A stretch of 64,000 nt of DNA from Petrimonas mucosa (GTDB lineage: Bacteria; Bacteroidota; Bacteroidia; Bacteroidales; Dysgonomonadaceae). The notes under the pieces are model-generated. The model was not told where the DNA came from, searched no databases, and saw nothing but the letters and a program-made list of their open reading frames with translations. Each line of letters opens with the position of its first letter. Within the stretch, counting starts at the first letter, position 1. Of the stretch, positions 1-8,794 are shown one piece after another. The position numbers and the translations under genes are program-made. Location: the NCBI RefSeq assembly GCF_900095795.1, contig NZ_LT608328.1, positions 1,543,001-1,607,000 on the forward strand, written 5' to 3'.

Positions 1-1
1 C

Positions 2-1036
2 AGCGGCAATTCCCGTAACGGCAAGTATCCCAAGAAAATACAGACACATTATGGCGAATCCGTCATAGATGTGCCTCGTGACCGTCAGGGAGAGTTTGAA
101 CCAACTGTTGTCCCCAAGCATCAGAGCCGAGGTTTATCCATCGAGAAACTGGTCATATCCCTTTACGCCAAAGGAATGAGTGTGTCGGATATTGAAGAAG
201 AGATGAAAGAGATTTACGGCATAACACTTTCCACTTCAGCCATATCCATTATAACCAATAAAGTAACTCAAGCAGCGATAGAATGGCAGAATCGCCCGCT
301 GGAGAATCAGTATCTTATAGTCTGGATGGATGGCATTGTCTTTAAAGTCAGAGACCAGGGTAAAGTGGTCAATAAAACGGTTTATTTATGTGTAGGCTTG
401 AATAAGGAAGGCATCAAGGAAGTGCTGGGCATGTGGGTTGGCAAGAATGAAAGTGCATCGTATTGGACAGGTGTTTTAACCGACTTGAAAGCTCGTGGAG
501 TAAATGATATTCTGATTACCGTAACTGATAATTTGAACGGATTCACAGACTCAATAAAAGCGGTTTTCCCTGATGCAACCACTCAAATCTGTGTTGTACA
601 TCAAATACGCAACTCTTGCAGGTACGTTGTCTGGAAAGAGAAAAAAGAGTTTTCATCTGATTTGAAGAATATTTACAACGCTCCCACCAAAGAGTCAGCT
701 GCACTGGAACTGGATGCTTTTGAACAGAAATGGGGTGGAAAGTACCCTTATGCCATTCGTTCATGGCGGAGAAATTGGGATGAACTGACGGCCTTTTTTG
801 ACTTTCCTGTTGAAATCAGAAAGATTATCTACACGACCAATCTGATAGAAAATCTGAATGGGAAAATTAGAAAATACACCAAAAACAAGCTTTCGTTTCC
901 AAACGATGATGCTTTGAAAAAGGCTGTATATTTGGCTGTTTCTGAAATAGAAAAAAAATGGACACAGCCAATTTGGAACTGGGGGTTGATTTTTAACCAG
1001 TTTATAACTATATTTGAAAACAGGATTCAAGTATAA
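2..1036 (+). CDS. IS256-family (mutator type) transposase, 5' end cut by the window edge
   Basis: DDE transposase that catalyses movement of its own insertion sequence. The frame is open from the first bases of the window, and the residues before the GTG at 71 (RNG, then G-E-S, then PRDRxGEFEP) are conserved IS256-family sequence. The GTG is therefore internal and the true start lies outside the window; roughly 60 residues seem to be missing against the usual length of about 400. Counting from the GTG, the catalytic triad is D87 (WMDGI), D153 (VTDNLNGF) and E260 (TTNLIENLNGKIRK), the last in the characteristic family motif. The C-terminus looks intact and a hairpin overlaps the stop codon. 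Family assignment is firm; whether the copy is complete cannot be seen. Confidence 0.95.
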   Translation, partial: SGNSRNGKYPKKIQTHYGESVIDVPRDRQGEFEPTVVPKHQSRGLSIEKLVISLYAKGMSVSDIEEEMKEIYGITLSTSAISIITNKVTQAAIEWQNRPLENQYLIVWMDGIVFKVRDQGKVVNKTVYLCVGLNKEGIKEVLGMWVGKNESASYWTGVLTDLKARGVNDILITVTDNLNGFTDSIKAVFPDATTQICVVHQIRNSCRYVVWKEKKEFSSDLKNIYNAPTKESAALELDAFEQKWGGKYPYAIRSWRRNWDELTAFFDFPVEIRKIIYTTNLIENLNGKIRKYTKNKLSFPNDDALKKAVYLAVSEIEKKWTQPIWNWGLIFNQFITIFENRIQV

Positions 1037-1051
1037 AACTCTTAAATCCTG
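1021..1051 (+). other. Hairpin over the IS256 transposase stop codon
   Basis: An 11-bp inverted repeat with one mismatch (CAGGATTCAAG and CTTAAATCCTG) with a 9-nt loop spans the end of the transposase gene. It may act as a 3' transcript structure or belong to the element's terminal region. The terminal inverted repeat itself cannot be defined because the left end of the element is outside the window. Confidence 0.45.
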
Positions 1052-1151
1052 TAGTTTGACGTTTACACAAAATATTGGATGGTACCGTTCTTATTTTTAA
1101 ATACCTGACAAGTAAACCATTAAAGATCCTGTCTTTCATTTCCAAAAAGTG

Positions 1152-1161
1152 CCCCCCCCCC
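1152..1161. repeat. Run of ten C next to the IS4 transposase stop codon
   Basis: Ten consecutive C lie immediately beyond the stop codon of the minus-strand IS4 transposase. Homopolymers this long are unusual in this sequence. It may lie at or near the element's end. Its length could be variable or miscalled. Confidence 0.6.
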
Positions 1162-2019
1162 TCAAAACAGTGATAATTGGGCGGCCGTGGGACTTTTATT
1201 GCGACTTTTCAGTCGTCTGGGATAAGTGCGCCTGCCTTCGGTCACCACCCACGTCAAATCCAGATGGCTTATCAAATGCATCCTCAACAACGCGGCTATG
1301 GTTGAAAACGCCTTTTCGCTTTCCGACTTGGTCTGAATCACCTGTAAAAGCAAATACGCGATCAGGGTACACCATACTTGGGTCTTTATCCCGTTTTCAG
1401 TGTCGGAATAAAAATAGGTGAGTTGGAAGTTTTGCTTCAATTTTTTGAATCCCGTTTCGATAGACCACCTATTTTTATAAATCAAGGCAACTTCCTCGTC
1501 TGTTATTTCCCAATTATTGGTGATGAACTTGTATTTACGCCCCTGTTCATCCCTGTACCAAACTAAACGAAGGCATAATGTCCTCGTCTGTCTGACTTTC
1601 TTCCTTTTTTTCTTGCCTTCGGTCCCCGTCTCGACCTTCTCGATATATTGAACGTGGATATGTTCCACCTTGTAAACGGCATGTTCCCCTTTTTCCAGCT
1701 TCTTCTCGTGAAGGACTTCCTGAACCTCGTACCTTGCATTGTCTTTCAGCCGACAAACGAAATTCACGCCTTGTCGCGTCCATTTGGCGAACTGCAGGTA
1801 GTAATTGTATGCCTTGTCGAAGACCACCATGCTGCCTTCACTTAAATTCAGGTATTGCAAGAAGTTCTTGTCGTGCATTTTCGCCTCGCTTATCTTCACG
1901 AATCGCGGCGTGTCAGCATGGACGTCGGTCAGCATGTGGACTTTCAGGCCGCCTTTCTTTTTCCCGTCGCCTTTAGGGTTCCGGCCCACGCCTTTCATCA
2001 CGTCGGAAAACAGCGTCAC
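1162..2019 (-). pseudogene. IS4-family transposase, catalytic and C-terminal part (frame 2 of a split gene)
   Basis: C-terminal two thirds of a DDE transposase. It shows the KKGGLKVHML segment, the second catalytic Asp in VVFDKAYNYY, and the IS4 signature Y-x2-R-x3-E-x6-K in YKNRWSIETGFKKLK that supplies the catalytic Glu. The first catalytic Asp (FDSSTVTL, codon at 2029-2031) is in this frame but upstream of the only local start (GTG at 2019), so this frame alone would lack an active site. The frame continues back to about 2080, where an A7 run (minus strand) joins it to the frame of the N-terminal part. The gene is therefore either frameshift-inactivated or expressed as a fusion by slippage. 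Minus strand, followed at once by the C10 run. Confidence 0.85.
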
Positions 2020-2471
2020 CGTACTCGAATCAAAGGCATAGAACTCCTCGAAACTGACACCCTGCTTACGGCCCTTTTTTTGCGGCTGACCGACAAAAGC
2101 GGGGAAAAATGGGCGATCAGTGCAAAGTAGAACAGACGGAACAGCTCCTCGTCCCTGTCACGCAATGCATCTCCGGCAGTGCTTTTTGCAGGCGAACTCT
2201 CCATGCCCAGGTAATTCAACTTGCCACCCAAGGCACGCATGCCGTCACAGACTTCACCCATCGAGTCGCAACGGGAAAAAATGCCAAAGAGCATCACGAT
2301 CAATTGATCCCAGGAAAAAAACGCCTTGTAATATTTATCACTGCCGAGCCTTATTACCAGCTCATCGAACTTTTCCCTCGGGAGAATATTCACTATTTGT
2401 CTTAAGATCGGCTGACCGACAAATTTATTTTCGCTAACTTTGCCCATGGTTGGAAATTTAGTTTTTGACAA
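2016..2471 (-). pseudogene. IS4-family transposase, N-terminal part (frame 1 of a split gene)
   Basis: N-terminal 115 or so residues of an IS4-type transposase: GQPILRQIVNILPR, then KYYKAFFSWDQLIVMLFGIF, then the PAKSTAGDALRDRDEELFR segment that matches the N-terminal DUF4372-type domain. After FSPLLSVSRKK the reading becomes arginine/serine-rich and stops; the expected sequence continues in the -1 frame. The switch point is the A7 run at about 2074-2080. The start may be the first Met (2471) or the second (MGKV). Together with 1162-2019 it makes one element about 1.3-1.4 kb long. Confidence 0.85.
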
Positions 2472-2486
2472 TCCAAATTTACAACT

Positions 2487-2514
2487 TAGGGACGAGACTT
2501 CGGTTAAGTCCCTA
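2487..2514 (-). other. Hairpin upstream of the IS4 transposase
   Basis: Perfect 7-bp inverted repeat TAGGGAC/GTCCCTA with a 14-nt loop, about 16 nt upstream of the transposase start on the minus strand. Such leader hairpins in insertion sequences can limit translation from outside transcripts; that role is inference. The exact right end of the element (probably near 2540) was not resolved. Confidence 0.35.
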
Positions 2515-2575
2515 TATTTTCTTCATTTTTTAGTCGGTCAGTACTGAAAAGAAATAAATTTAATTGTAAAAGAGT

Positions 2576-2589
2576 GTAATATATATTAC
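2576..2589. promoter_or_regulatory. Perfect 14-bp palindrome upstream of the Crp/Fnr gene
   Basis: GTAATATATATTAC reads the same on both strands. It ends 17 bp before a TATATTTG -7 box, so it covers the -33 region of the likely promoter. That is a typical place for a dimeric regulator, possibly the Crp/Fnr protein itself. The role is inferred from position and symmetry only. Confidence 0.4.
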
Positions 2590-2606
2590 GGATTGTGAAA
2601 AATGGG

Positions 2607-2614
2607 TATATTTG
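2607..2614 (+). promoter_or_regulatory. Bacteroidota-type -7 box for the Crp/Fnr gene
   Basis: TATATTTG matches TAnnTTTG and lies 29 bp before the ATG at 2644. No good TTTG -33 box is seen at 19-21 bp spacing; the palindrome at 2576-2589 occupies that place. Confidence 0.5.
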
Positions 2615-2643
2615 TCGGGTAAAGACCCAAAGCTAAGAACAGT

Positions 2644-3327
2644 ATGAAGCATCCTGCCCGTGCCAGTACCTTCTCCTCCATTTTTCAATGTCCGTTGTGC
2701 AGCTCTATTCCGGCGGACGAGAGAACGGATTTCCTGCAGGATCTCCGCTACAGCGTCAGGCGGTACGGTAAAGGAGATCTGCTGGTTACACAGGGAGCGG
2801 TCTATGAGATGCTCTACATTGTTGTAGAGGGAGAAGTGGAGACGGTGATGTCGGATGAAAAAGGGGAGTTTGTCAAAGTGGAGCTGATCAGCGCTCCCAA
2901 TCCCCTGGCAACCGGATTCCTCTTTGCAACCGATAACCTCTCACCGGTTACCGCACAGGCAAAGACCAATTGTGTGGTGTTGTTGATCCCCAAGGAGAAT
3001 GTCCTCTTCCTGATGGGCAAGTATCCAGATTTCATGAAAGCATTTCTGACTTACATCTCTAACAAGGTGGCTTTTCTGTCGGAAAAATTGAGGCTCTCCA
3101 CCTTGCGGACGATACGGGCCAAATTGGGATATTACCTTCTGAAGGAGTCGAAGGGTGAACCGGTATTCCATTTGAGGATCTCGAAGGAGGAGTTGTCACG
3201 GCTATTTGGTGTTTCACGTCCCGCGCTGGTCAACGTGATGATGCAGATGGCCAGCGAAGGGTTAATCGGTGTGGAGCAACGTAAAATTACCATAAGGGAC
3301 CGGATTGCATTGCAACGTTTGTTTTAA
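2644..3327 (+). CDS. Crp/Fnr family transcriptional regulator
   Basis: 227-residue effector-binding DNA-binding protein. Residues about 20-140 form the cyclic-nucleotide-type beta-roll (KGDLLVTQGAVYEMLYIVVEGEVE), followed by the long dimerisation helix and a C-terminal winged helix (SKEELSRLFGVSRPALVNVMMQMASEGLI, about 180-208). An N-terminal CPLC pair (C16, C19) is present, but the fuller cysteine set of a classical Fnr iron-sulfur sensor is not, and an Arg for cAMP binding is not evident, so the effector is unknown. The gene follows the insertion sequences and stands 11 nt before a secreted esterase, so the two are probably co-transcribed. A palindrome and a -7 box precede it. Confidence 0.9.
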   Translation: MKHPARASTFSSIFQCPLCSSIPADERTDFLQDLRYSVRRYGKGDLLVTQGAVYEMLYIVVEGEVETVMSDEKGEFVKVELISAPNPLATGFLFATDNLSPVTAQAKTNCVVLLIPKENVLFLMGKYPDFMKAFLTYISNKVAFLSEKLRLSTLRTIRAKLGYYLLKESKGEPVFHLRISKEELSRLFGVSRPALVNVMMQMASEGLIGVEQRKITIRDRIALQRLF

Positions 3328-3338
3328 AATTGAACCAT

Positions 3339-4106
3339 ATGAGACAGTTACTGCTGATTTTTACAATGACGCTGGCCACTTTGGCCACATTTGCACAACA
3401 GGAGGCGTATCAGAAGAAGATCTATCTCTCCAGTGATAACGATACGCTGTTATACAGGGAATTGACTCCGGAAACGGTGATGCCGGGCAAGAAGTATCCA
3501 TTGGTGCTTTTTCTCCACGGTGCGGGTGAACGTGGCAACGACAATGAGGCCCAGCTTCGACATGGTGGAAACATGTTTACCAATCCGGTAAACCGGGAGA
3601 AGTATCCCGCTTTCGTGATCTTCCCCCAATGTCCTGCCAATGACTTCTGGGCACCAATCAGACGACCCGGTGCAACCGGAACAACTCCGTCGGATCCGCC
3701 GATGTCGAAGACATTGAAGATGGTAAAGGAGGTGCTCGACGAGGCGCTGGCGAACTATCCGGTGGACCGGAACCGGATCTACATAGCCGGACTTTCGATG
3801 GGAGGAATGGGTACATTCGACATGCTATGCCGCTACCCCGATCTTTTTGCCGCTGCAATCCCCATCTGCGGAGGAGTGGACACCGGACGGCTGGAGAGGG
3901 TCGACATCAAAACGCACCTGCGTATTTTTCATGGCGATGCCGATACCGTTGTCCCCGTTGCCTTTTCCCGCGAAGCCTACAAGGTGTTGAAACGGAACGG
4001 GGTAAACGTGGAGTACATTGAGTACCCGGGTGTGAATCACGACAGCTGGACGCCGGCATTCAATGAAAAGGATTTCATGGAGTGGCTTTTCAACAAGAGA
4101 AAGTAG
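3339..4106 (+). CDS. Secreted alpha/beta-hydrolase (dienelactone hydrolase/esterase type)
   Basis: 255 residues from ATG 3339; an in-frame TTG at 3330 is a less likely start. The N-terminus is a signal peptide ending near TFAQQ, so the product should be exported. It has an alpha/beta-hydrolase core: oxyanion region LFLHGAGERGND, nucleophile S153 in GLSMGG, probable acid D202 in HGDADTVVP and H234 in GVNHDSW. This looks like the phospholipase/carboxylesterase or predicted-peptidase group that often acts on acetyl or feruloyl esters in Bacteroidota; the substrate cannot be told from sequence. It lies 11 nt after the Crp/Fnr gene in the same direction. Confidence 0.85.
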   Translation: MRQLLLIFTMTLATLATFAQQEAYQKKIYLSSDNDTLLYRELTPETVMPGKKYPLVLFLHGAGERGNDNEAQLRHGGNMFTNPVNREKYPAFVIFPQCPANDFWAPIRRPGATGTTPSDPPMSKTLKMVKEVLDEALANYPVDRNRIYIAGLSMGGMGTFDMLCRYPDLFAAAIPICGGVDTGRLERVDIKTHLRIFHGDADTVVPVAFSREAYKVLKRNGVNVEYIEYPGVNHDSWTPAFNEKDFMEWLFNKRK

Positions 4107-4144
4107 CGAGTCGGGCCTCGACAAAGGCAACTTTTCAGCCGGTT

Positions 4145-4168
4145 GTTTGTTTACTCACAGTAGCAAAC
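4145..4168. promoter_or_regulatory. Interrupted inverted repeat before zwf
   Basis: GTTTG..TACT and AGTA.CAAAC pair with a one-base asymmetry around a CAC centre, 10 nt before the zwf ATG. It could be an operator or a leader hairpin close to the ribosome-binding region. No clear TAnnTTTG box was found for zwf. Confidence 0.3.
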
Positions 4169-4178
4169 ACTCTTTTCA

Positions 4179-5705
<1,527 letters not shown>

Positions 5706-5743
5706 AACTGAATAGGATTTGTTGAATGTAAATATCTGAATCG

Positions 5744-6463
5744 ATGCAACTGGAAATATTTGCCACAAGGGAGGAGTTGAACCGTTCGTTCACGGAGTAC
5801 CTGAAGGGGATCCTCAAGGACCGGAAGAGAGTGACGGTGGCATTGTCGGGAGGATCTACCCCGAAATCGCTGTTTGATTACTGGGCCCGGTATCATGGGG
5901 AGGATATCGACTGGAAGAGTCTCTTCCTCTTTTGGGGAGATGAACGTTGCGTTCCGCCCACCGATGAGCAGAGCAATTACAGGATGACCAGGGAGTATCT
6001 GCTCGATCGTGTGGCTATCCCGGAGAGGAATATTTTTCGCATCAAGGGTGAGAATGATCCTGCTGCCGAGGCGGAAAGGTATTCAACGCTGCTGGGGATG
6101 GAGGTAGAGATGGTGGATGGAGTTCCCTCGTTCGACCTGATCATCCTGGGGCTGGGTGATGATGGCCATACTGCATCGATCTTCCCGCACGAGATAAAAT
6201 TGTGGAACGACAGCAGCTACTGTGTTGTGGGGAGGCACCCCGAAAGTGGTCAAAAGCGGATAAGCCTGTCGGGAAGGGTGATCAACCACGCCCAGCGTGT
6301 GGCATTTCTGGTAACCGGTTCGGCCAAGGCCGAAAAGGTAAGGGAGATTGTCGAGAGTAGAAAGGAGGTAAAAGAGAGATACCCCGCAGCCCGGGTGAAA
6401 CCGGTTTCAGGCAATCTGATCTGGTTTCTCGACAAGGAGGCGGCCAGCCTGTTGAAAAGGTAG
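5744..6463 (+). CDS. pgl: 6-phosphogluconolactonase
   Basis: Hydrolyses 6-phosphogluconolactone, the product of Zwf, to 6-phosphogluconate in the cytoplasm. The 239-residue protein belongs to the NagB/RpiA/DevB fold: LSGGSTPKSLFDYW near residue 30, FWGDERCVPPTDEQSNY near 65, and GLGDDGHTASIFPH near 140, all conserved in the DevB-type lactonase. It is downstream of zwf and presumably in one transcript. The gene ends 5 nt before the end of the convergent def gene, with no obvious terminator between. Confidence 0.94.
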   Translation: MQLEIFATREELNRSFTEYLKGILKDRKRVTVALSGGSTPKSLFDYWARYHGEDIDWKSLFLFWGDERCVPPTDEQSNYRMTREYLLDRVAIPERNIFRIKGENDPAAEAERYSTLLGMEVEMVDGVPSFDLIILGLGDDGHTASIFPHEIKLWNDSSYCVVGRHPESGQKRISLSGRVINHAQRVAFLVTGSAKAEKVREIVESRKEVKERYPAARVKPVSGNLIWFLDKEAASLLKR

Positions 6464-6468
6464 CGTTG

Positions 6469-7026
6469 TCAAACCGTCTTCACCCGGTAGTGGCAACTGA
6501 CCTTTCCCTTCTCCATATTGGCCAGTTTGCTTTTCACCATCCTTTTCCGCATCGGTGAGATCCGGTCGGTGAACATGATGCCGTCGAGGTGATCGTATTC
6601 GTGCTGGATGACTCGGGCCATAAAGCCGGTATACACTTCGTCGTGCGGCTGCAGCTCTTCATCGAGATACTTTATGCGAATCCGCTCTTCGCGCGGCACC
6701 TTCTCGTGAATGCCCGGTATGCTCAGGCATCCCTCCTCCACCAACTCGAGCTGACCGCTTCTTTCGGTGATTTCAGCGTTGATGAAGACCTTCTTGAATC
6801 CCTTGAACTCAGGGTGTTCACTGTCTGCAAGCGGTTCGAGGTCGACTACGAAAATACGGTCTTCCAGGCCTACCTGGGGACCTGCCAGTCCAATACCATC
6901 GGCATTGTACATCGTTTCGTACATGTTCTCGATCAGCTCCTTCAGGTTAGGATAGTTTGCGGTGTCAATCGGCTTGGCCACCTTTCTCAATACGGGTTGT
7001 CCGTAGATGTATATGGGTAATATCAT
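6469..7026 (-). CDS. def: Peptide deformylase
   Basis: Removes the formyl group from the N-terminal Met of new proteins. The 185 residues contain all three deformylase motifs: [10 protein letters not shown] (44-53, with G where Ala is more usual), EEGCLSIPG with metal ligand C100, and QHEYDHLDG with H142, E143 and H146. The metal is normally Fe2+ or Ni2+ in this family. It is last in the minus-strand group lptB-ruvX-def, 9 nt after ruvX, an arrangement seen in other Bacteroidota as far as I recall. Confidence 0.97.
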   Translation of the reverse strand: MILPIYIYGQPVLRKVAKPIDTANYPNLKELIENMYETMYNADGIGLAGPQVGLEDRIFVVDLEPLADSEHPEFKGFKKVFINAEITERSGQLELVEEGCLSIPGIHEKVPREERIRIKYLDEELQPHDEVYTGFMARVIQHEYDHLDGIMFTDRISPMRKRMVKSKLANMEKGKVSCHYRVKTV

Positions 7027-7035
7027 TGTCAGAAC

Positions 7036-7482
7036 TTATGGGTTTATTCTTCTCTCTTTCTCTTCATTATATGCCCGGCTCTCCATATATCCCTGCAAGA
7101 TGATGGTGGCGCTGATCTCGTCGATCAACGCCTTGTTCCTCCGGTCTTTCCGTTTCACTCCACCCTCTATCATGCTTTGTTGAGCCATCTTTGAGGTGAA
7201 CCGTTCGTCGTAGCAGATCACTTCGATCTCCGGATAGCGCTTTCTTAGCCGGTCGGCAATCCGTTCGATCTCCGGAAGGGTCTCCGAAGCTTCGTAGTTC
7301 ATTTGGCGGGGCAGGCCAATGATTACCCGTTCAACCTTCTCCTTCTGAAAATAGTTGTGCAGAAAATCGAAGAGTCCGGCTGTACTCACTGTTGTCAAGC
7401 CATTGGCAATAAGTTGTAACGGGTCGCTCACCGCAATGCCCGTGCGCTTCTTTCCGTAATCTATGGCAAGGAGCCTGCTCAT
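7036..7482 (-). CDS. ruvX: YqgF/RuvX family RNase H-fold nuclease (putative pre-16S rRNA/Holliday junction nuclease)
   Basis: 148 residues of the YqgF family. It begins with the RNase H-like strand and first acidic residue ([17 protein letters not shown]), has VIIGLPRQM mid-protein, then YDERFTS and the C-terminal [10 protein letters not shown] acidic motif. Members process 16S rRNA 5' ends in E. coli (YqgF); the Holliday junction resolvase name is older and less secure. The start codon overlaps the end of lptB by 4 nt, so the two are translationally coupled. No sign of damage. Confidence 0.92.
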   Translation of the reverse strand: MSRLLAIDYGKKRTGIAVSDPLQLIANGLTTVSTAGLFDFLHNYFQKEKVERVIIGLPRQMNYEASETLPEIERIADRLRKRYPEIEVICYDERFTSKMAQQSMIEGGVKRKDRRNKALIDEISATIILQGYMESRAYNEEKERRINP

Positions 7483-8267
7483 ACCGACAGTTCAAATTTT
7501 TTACGACGCAACTCAAAATCGCGACCCAGGTACTTCTCCCTCACCACTGGATTGTCGGCCAGCTCTTCAGCCGTTCCCTGGAACAACACCCTCCCCTCGA
7601 AGAGCAGGTAGGCCCTGTCGGTGATGCTTAACGTTTCGTCCACATTGTGGTCGGTAATCAGGATGCCGATATTTCTATATTTCAGTTGTGCTACAATCGA
7701 CTGGATATCCTGTACGGCAATCGGATCAACTCCTGCAAAGGGTTCGTCCAGCATGATGAACTTGGGGTCGATCGCCAGGCAGCGGGCGATTTCGGCCCTT
7801 CGACGTTCACCCCCCGAGAGCCGGTCCCCCTGGTTTTTCCGCACTTTTTCCAGTCCGAACTCGGCGATAAGCTCCTCCAGTTTCTTCTTTCGCTCGTCGG
7901 GAGTCTTGTCGGTAAATTCCAATACCGACTTGATATTGTCCTCCACCGACATCTTCCGGAAAATGGATGCCTCCTGTGCCAGGTAGCCGATGCCGTGCTG
8001 TGCCCGCTTGTAGACCGGAAAGCGGGTTATATCCTGATCGCCCAGGTAGATGCTCCCCTCATTGGGCACAATCAGTCCCACGGTCATATAAAAGGTGGTG
8101 GTCTTTCCTGCACCATTAGGGCCCAGCAAACCGACAATCTCACCCTGTTCCAGATGGATGGAAACGTGGCTTACCACTGTCCTTTTACCGTATTTCTTTA
8201 CCAGGTTGTCGGTACGTAACACCAACTGCTTGTCAGGCAATCCGGGTTGTCTCGTCTCATCGCTCAT
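7479..8267 (-). CDS. lptB: LPS export ABC transporter ATP-binding protein LptB
   Basis: 262-residue cytoplasmic ATPase that would power the LptFG permease in moving lipopolysaccharide to the outer membrane. Walker A is GPNGAGKT (49-56), the ABC signature is LSGGERRR, Walker B is [10 protein letters not shown], and the switch His lies in [11 protein letters not shown]; the C-terminal RKYLG(R)DF-like end is typical of LptB. The other Lpt genes are not in the window. A -7 box lies about 20 bp upstream and ruvX overlaps its 3' end by 4 nt. Confidence 0.93.
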   Translation of the reverse strand: MSDETRQPGLPDKQLVLRTDNLVKKYGKRTVVSHVSIHLEQGEIVGLLGPNGAGKTTTFYMTVGLIVPNEGSIYLGDQDITRFPVYKRAQHGIGYLAQEASIFRKMSVEDNIKSVLEFTDKTPDERKKKLEELIAEFGLEKVRKNQGDRLSGGERRRAEIARCLAIDPKFIMLDEPFAGVDPIAVQDIQSIVAQLKYRNIGILITDHNVDETLSITDRAYLLFEGRVLFQGTAEELADNPVVREKYLGRDFELRRKKFELSV

Positions 8268-8286
8268 CGCTTATCGAAAATTTCTG

Positions 8287-8294
8287 CAAAGATA
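8287..8294 (-). promoter_or_regulatory. -7 box for the lptB-ruvX-def group
   Basis: TATCTTTG on the minus strand matches TAnnTTTG and lies 20 bp upstream of the lptB start. The -33 box is weak. Confidence 0.5.
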
Positions 8295-8341
8295 ATAAAT
8301 CATTCAGGATTTGAGATTTTGGAAGGAGGATTTATGGTTTT

Positions 8342-8713
8342 TTACAACTGCGGGTGCCCGTTGTCCGTAATGATCACCTCGGAGGCATCCACCTCGCCGC
8401 CTACAGGGGGATTGAGTTTTGCAAGGGCCACCTTGAGCGAGGTGATTTCAGGAAAACTGGCTTTTATTTTGGAAAATATCCGCCCGGCAACATGTTCCAG
8501 CAACCGGCTTGGCTTGGCCATTTCAGCCTTTACCAGGTTGTAGACGGCAGCATAGTTGATGGTGTCGTCCACGTTGTCGCTCTCCAGGGAGCGGGCAACA
8601 TCTGCCGTAAAGATTATCTCCACAACAAAATTGTTGCCGGTAATTCTCTCTTGCGGGAGCAGACCGTGGTAAGCGTAAAAACGCATCTTTTTAAGTTTGA
8701 TGGTGATTTGCAT
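8342..8713 (-). CDS. folB: Dihydroneopterin aldolase
   Basis: Converts 7,8-dihydroneopterin to 6-hydroxymethyldihydropterin and glycolaldehyde in folate synthesis. The 123 residues match the FolB fold: FYAYHGLLPQER at the start, NYAAVYNLVKAEM with the substrate-contact Tyr, LLEHVAGRI, and a late VALAKLNPP strand in which the conserved Lys of the family lies (K in LAKLNPP). It stands alone on the minus strand, divergent from the aminopeptidase gene and 74 nt upstream of lptB. No other folate gene is adjacent; metF at 45.9 kb uses the final cofactor. Confidence 0.93.
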   Translation of the reverse strand: MQITIKLKKMRFYAYHGLLPQERITGNNFVVEIIFTADVARSLESDNVDDTINYAAVYNLVKAEMAKPSRLLEHVAGRIFSKIKASFPEITSLKVALAKLNPPVGGEVDASEVIITDNGHPQL

Positions 8714-8758
8714 AAAGGATTCGTTTTGTTAATGGTGTCAAATGTAAGAACAATTTGT

Positions 8759-8766
8759 TAAATTTG
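8759..8766 (+). promoter_or_regulatory. -7 box for the Xaa-Pro aminopeptidase gene
   Basis: TAAATTTG matches TAnnTTTG, 28 bp before the ATG at 8795 in the folB/aminopeptidase divergent gap. The -33 match is poor. Confidence 0.5.
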
Positions 8767-8794
8767 CGGTTTATAAAACAAAAAAAGAGCTATC

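Noticed and set aside
1-2540. The two transposases as a composite transposon
   Set aside because: They belong to different families, so they cannot form a matched pair, and only neighbouring insertion is shown.
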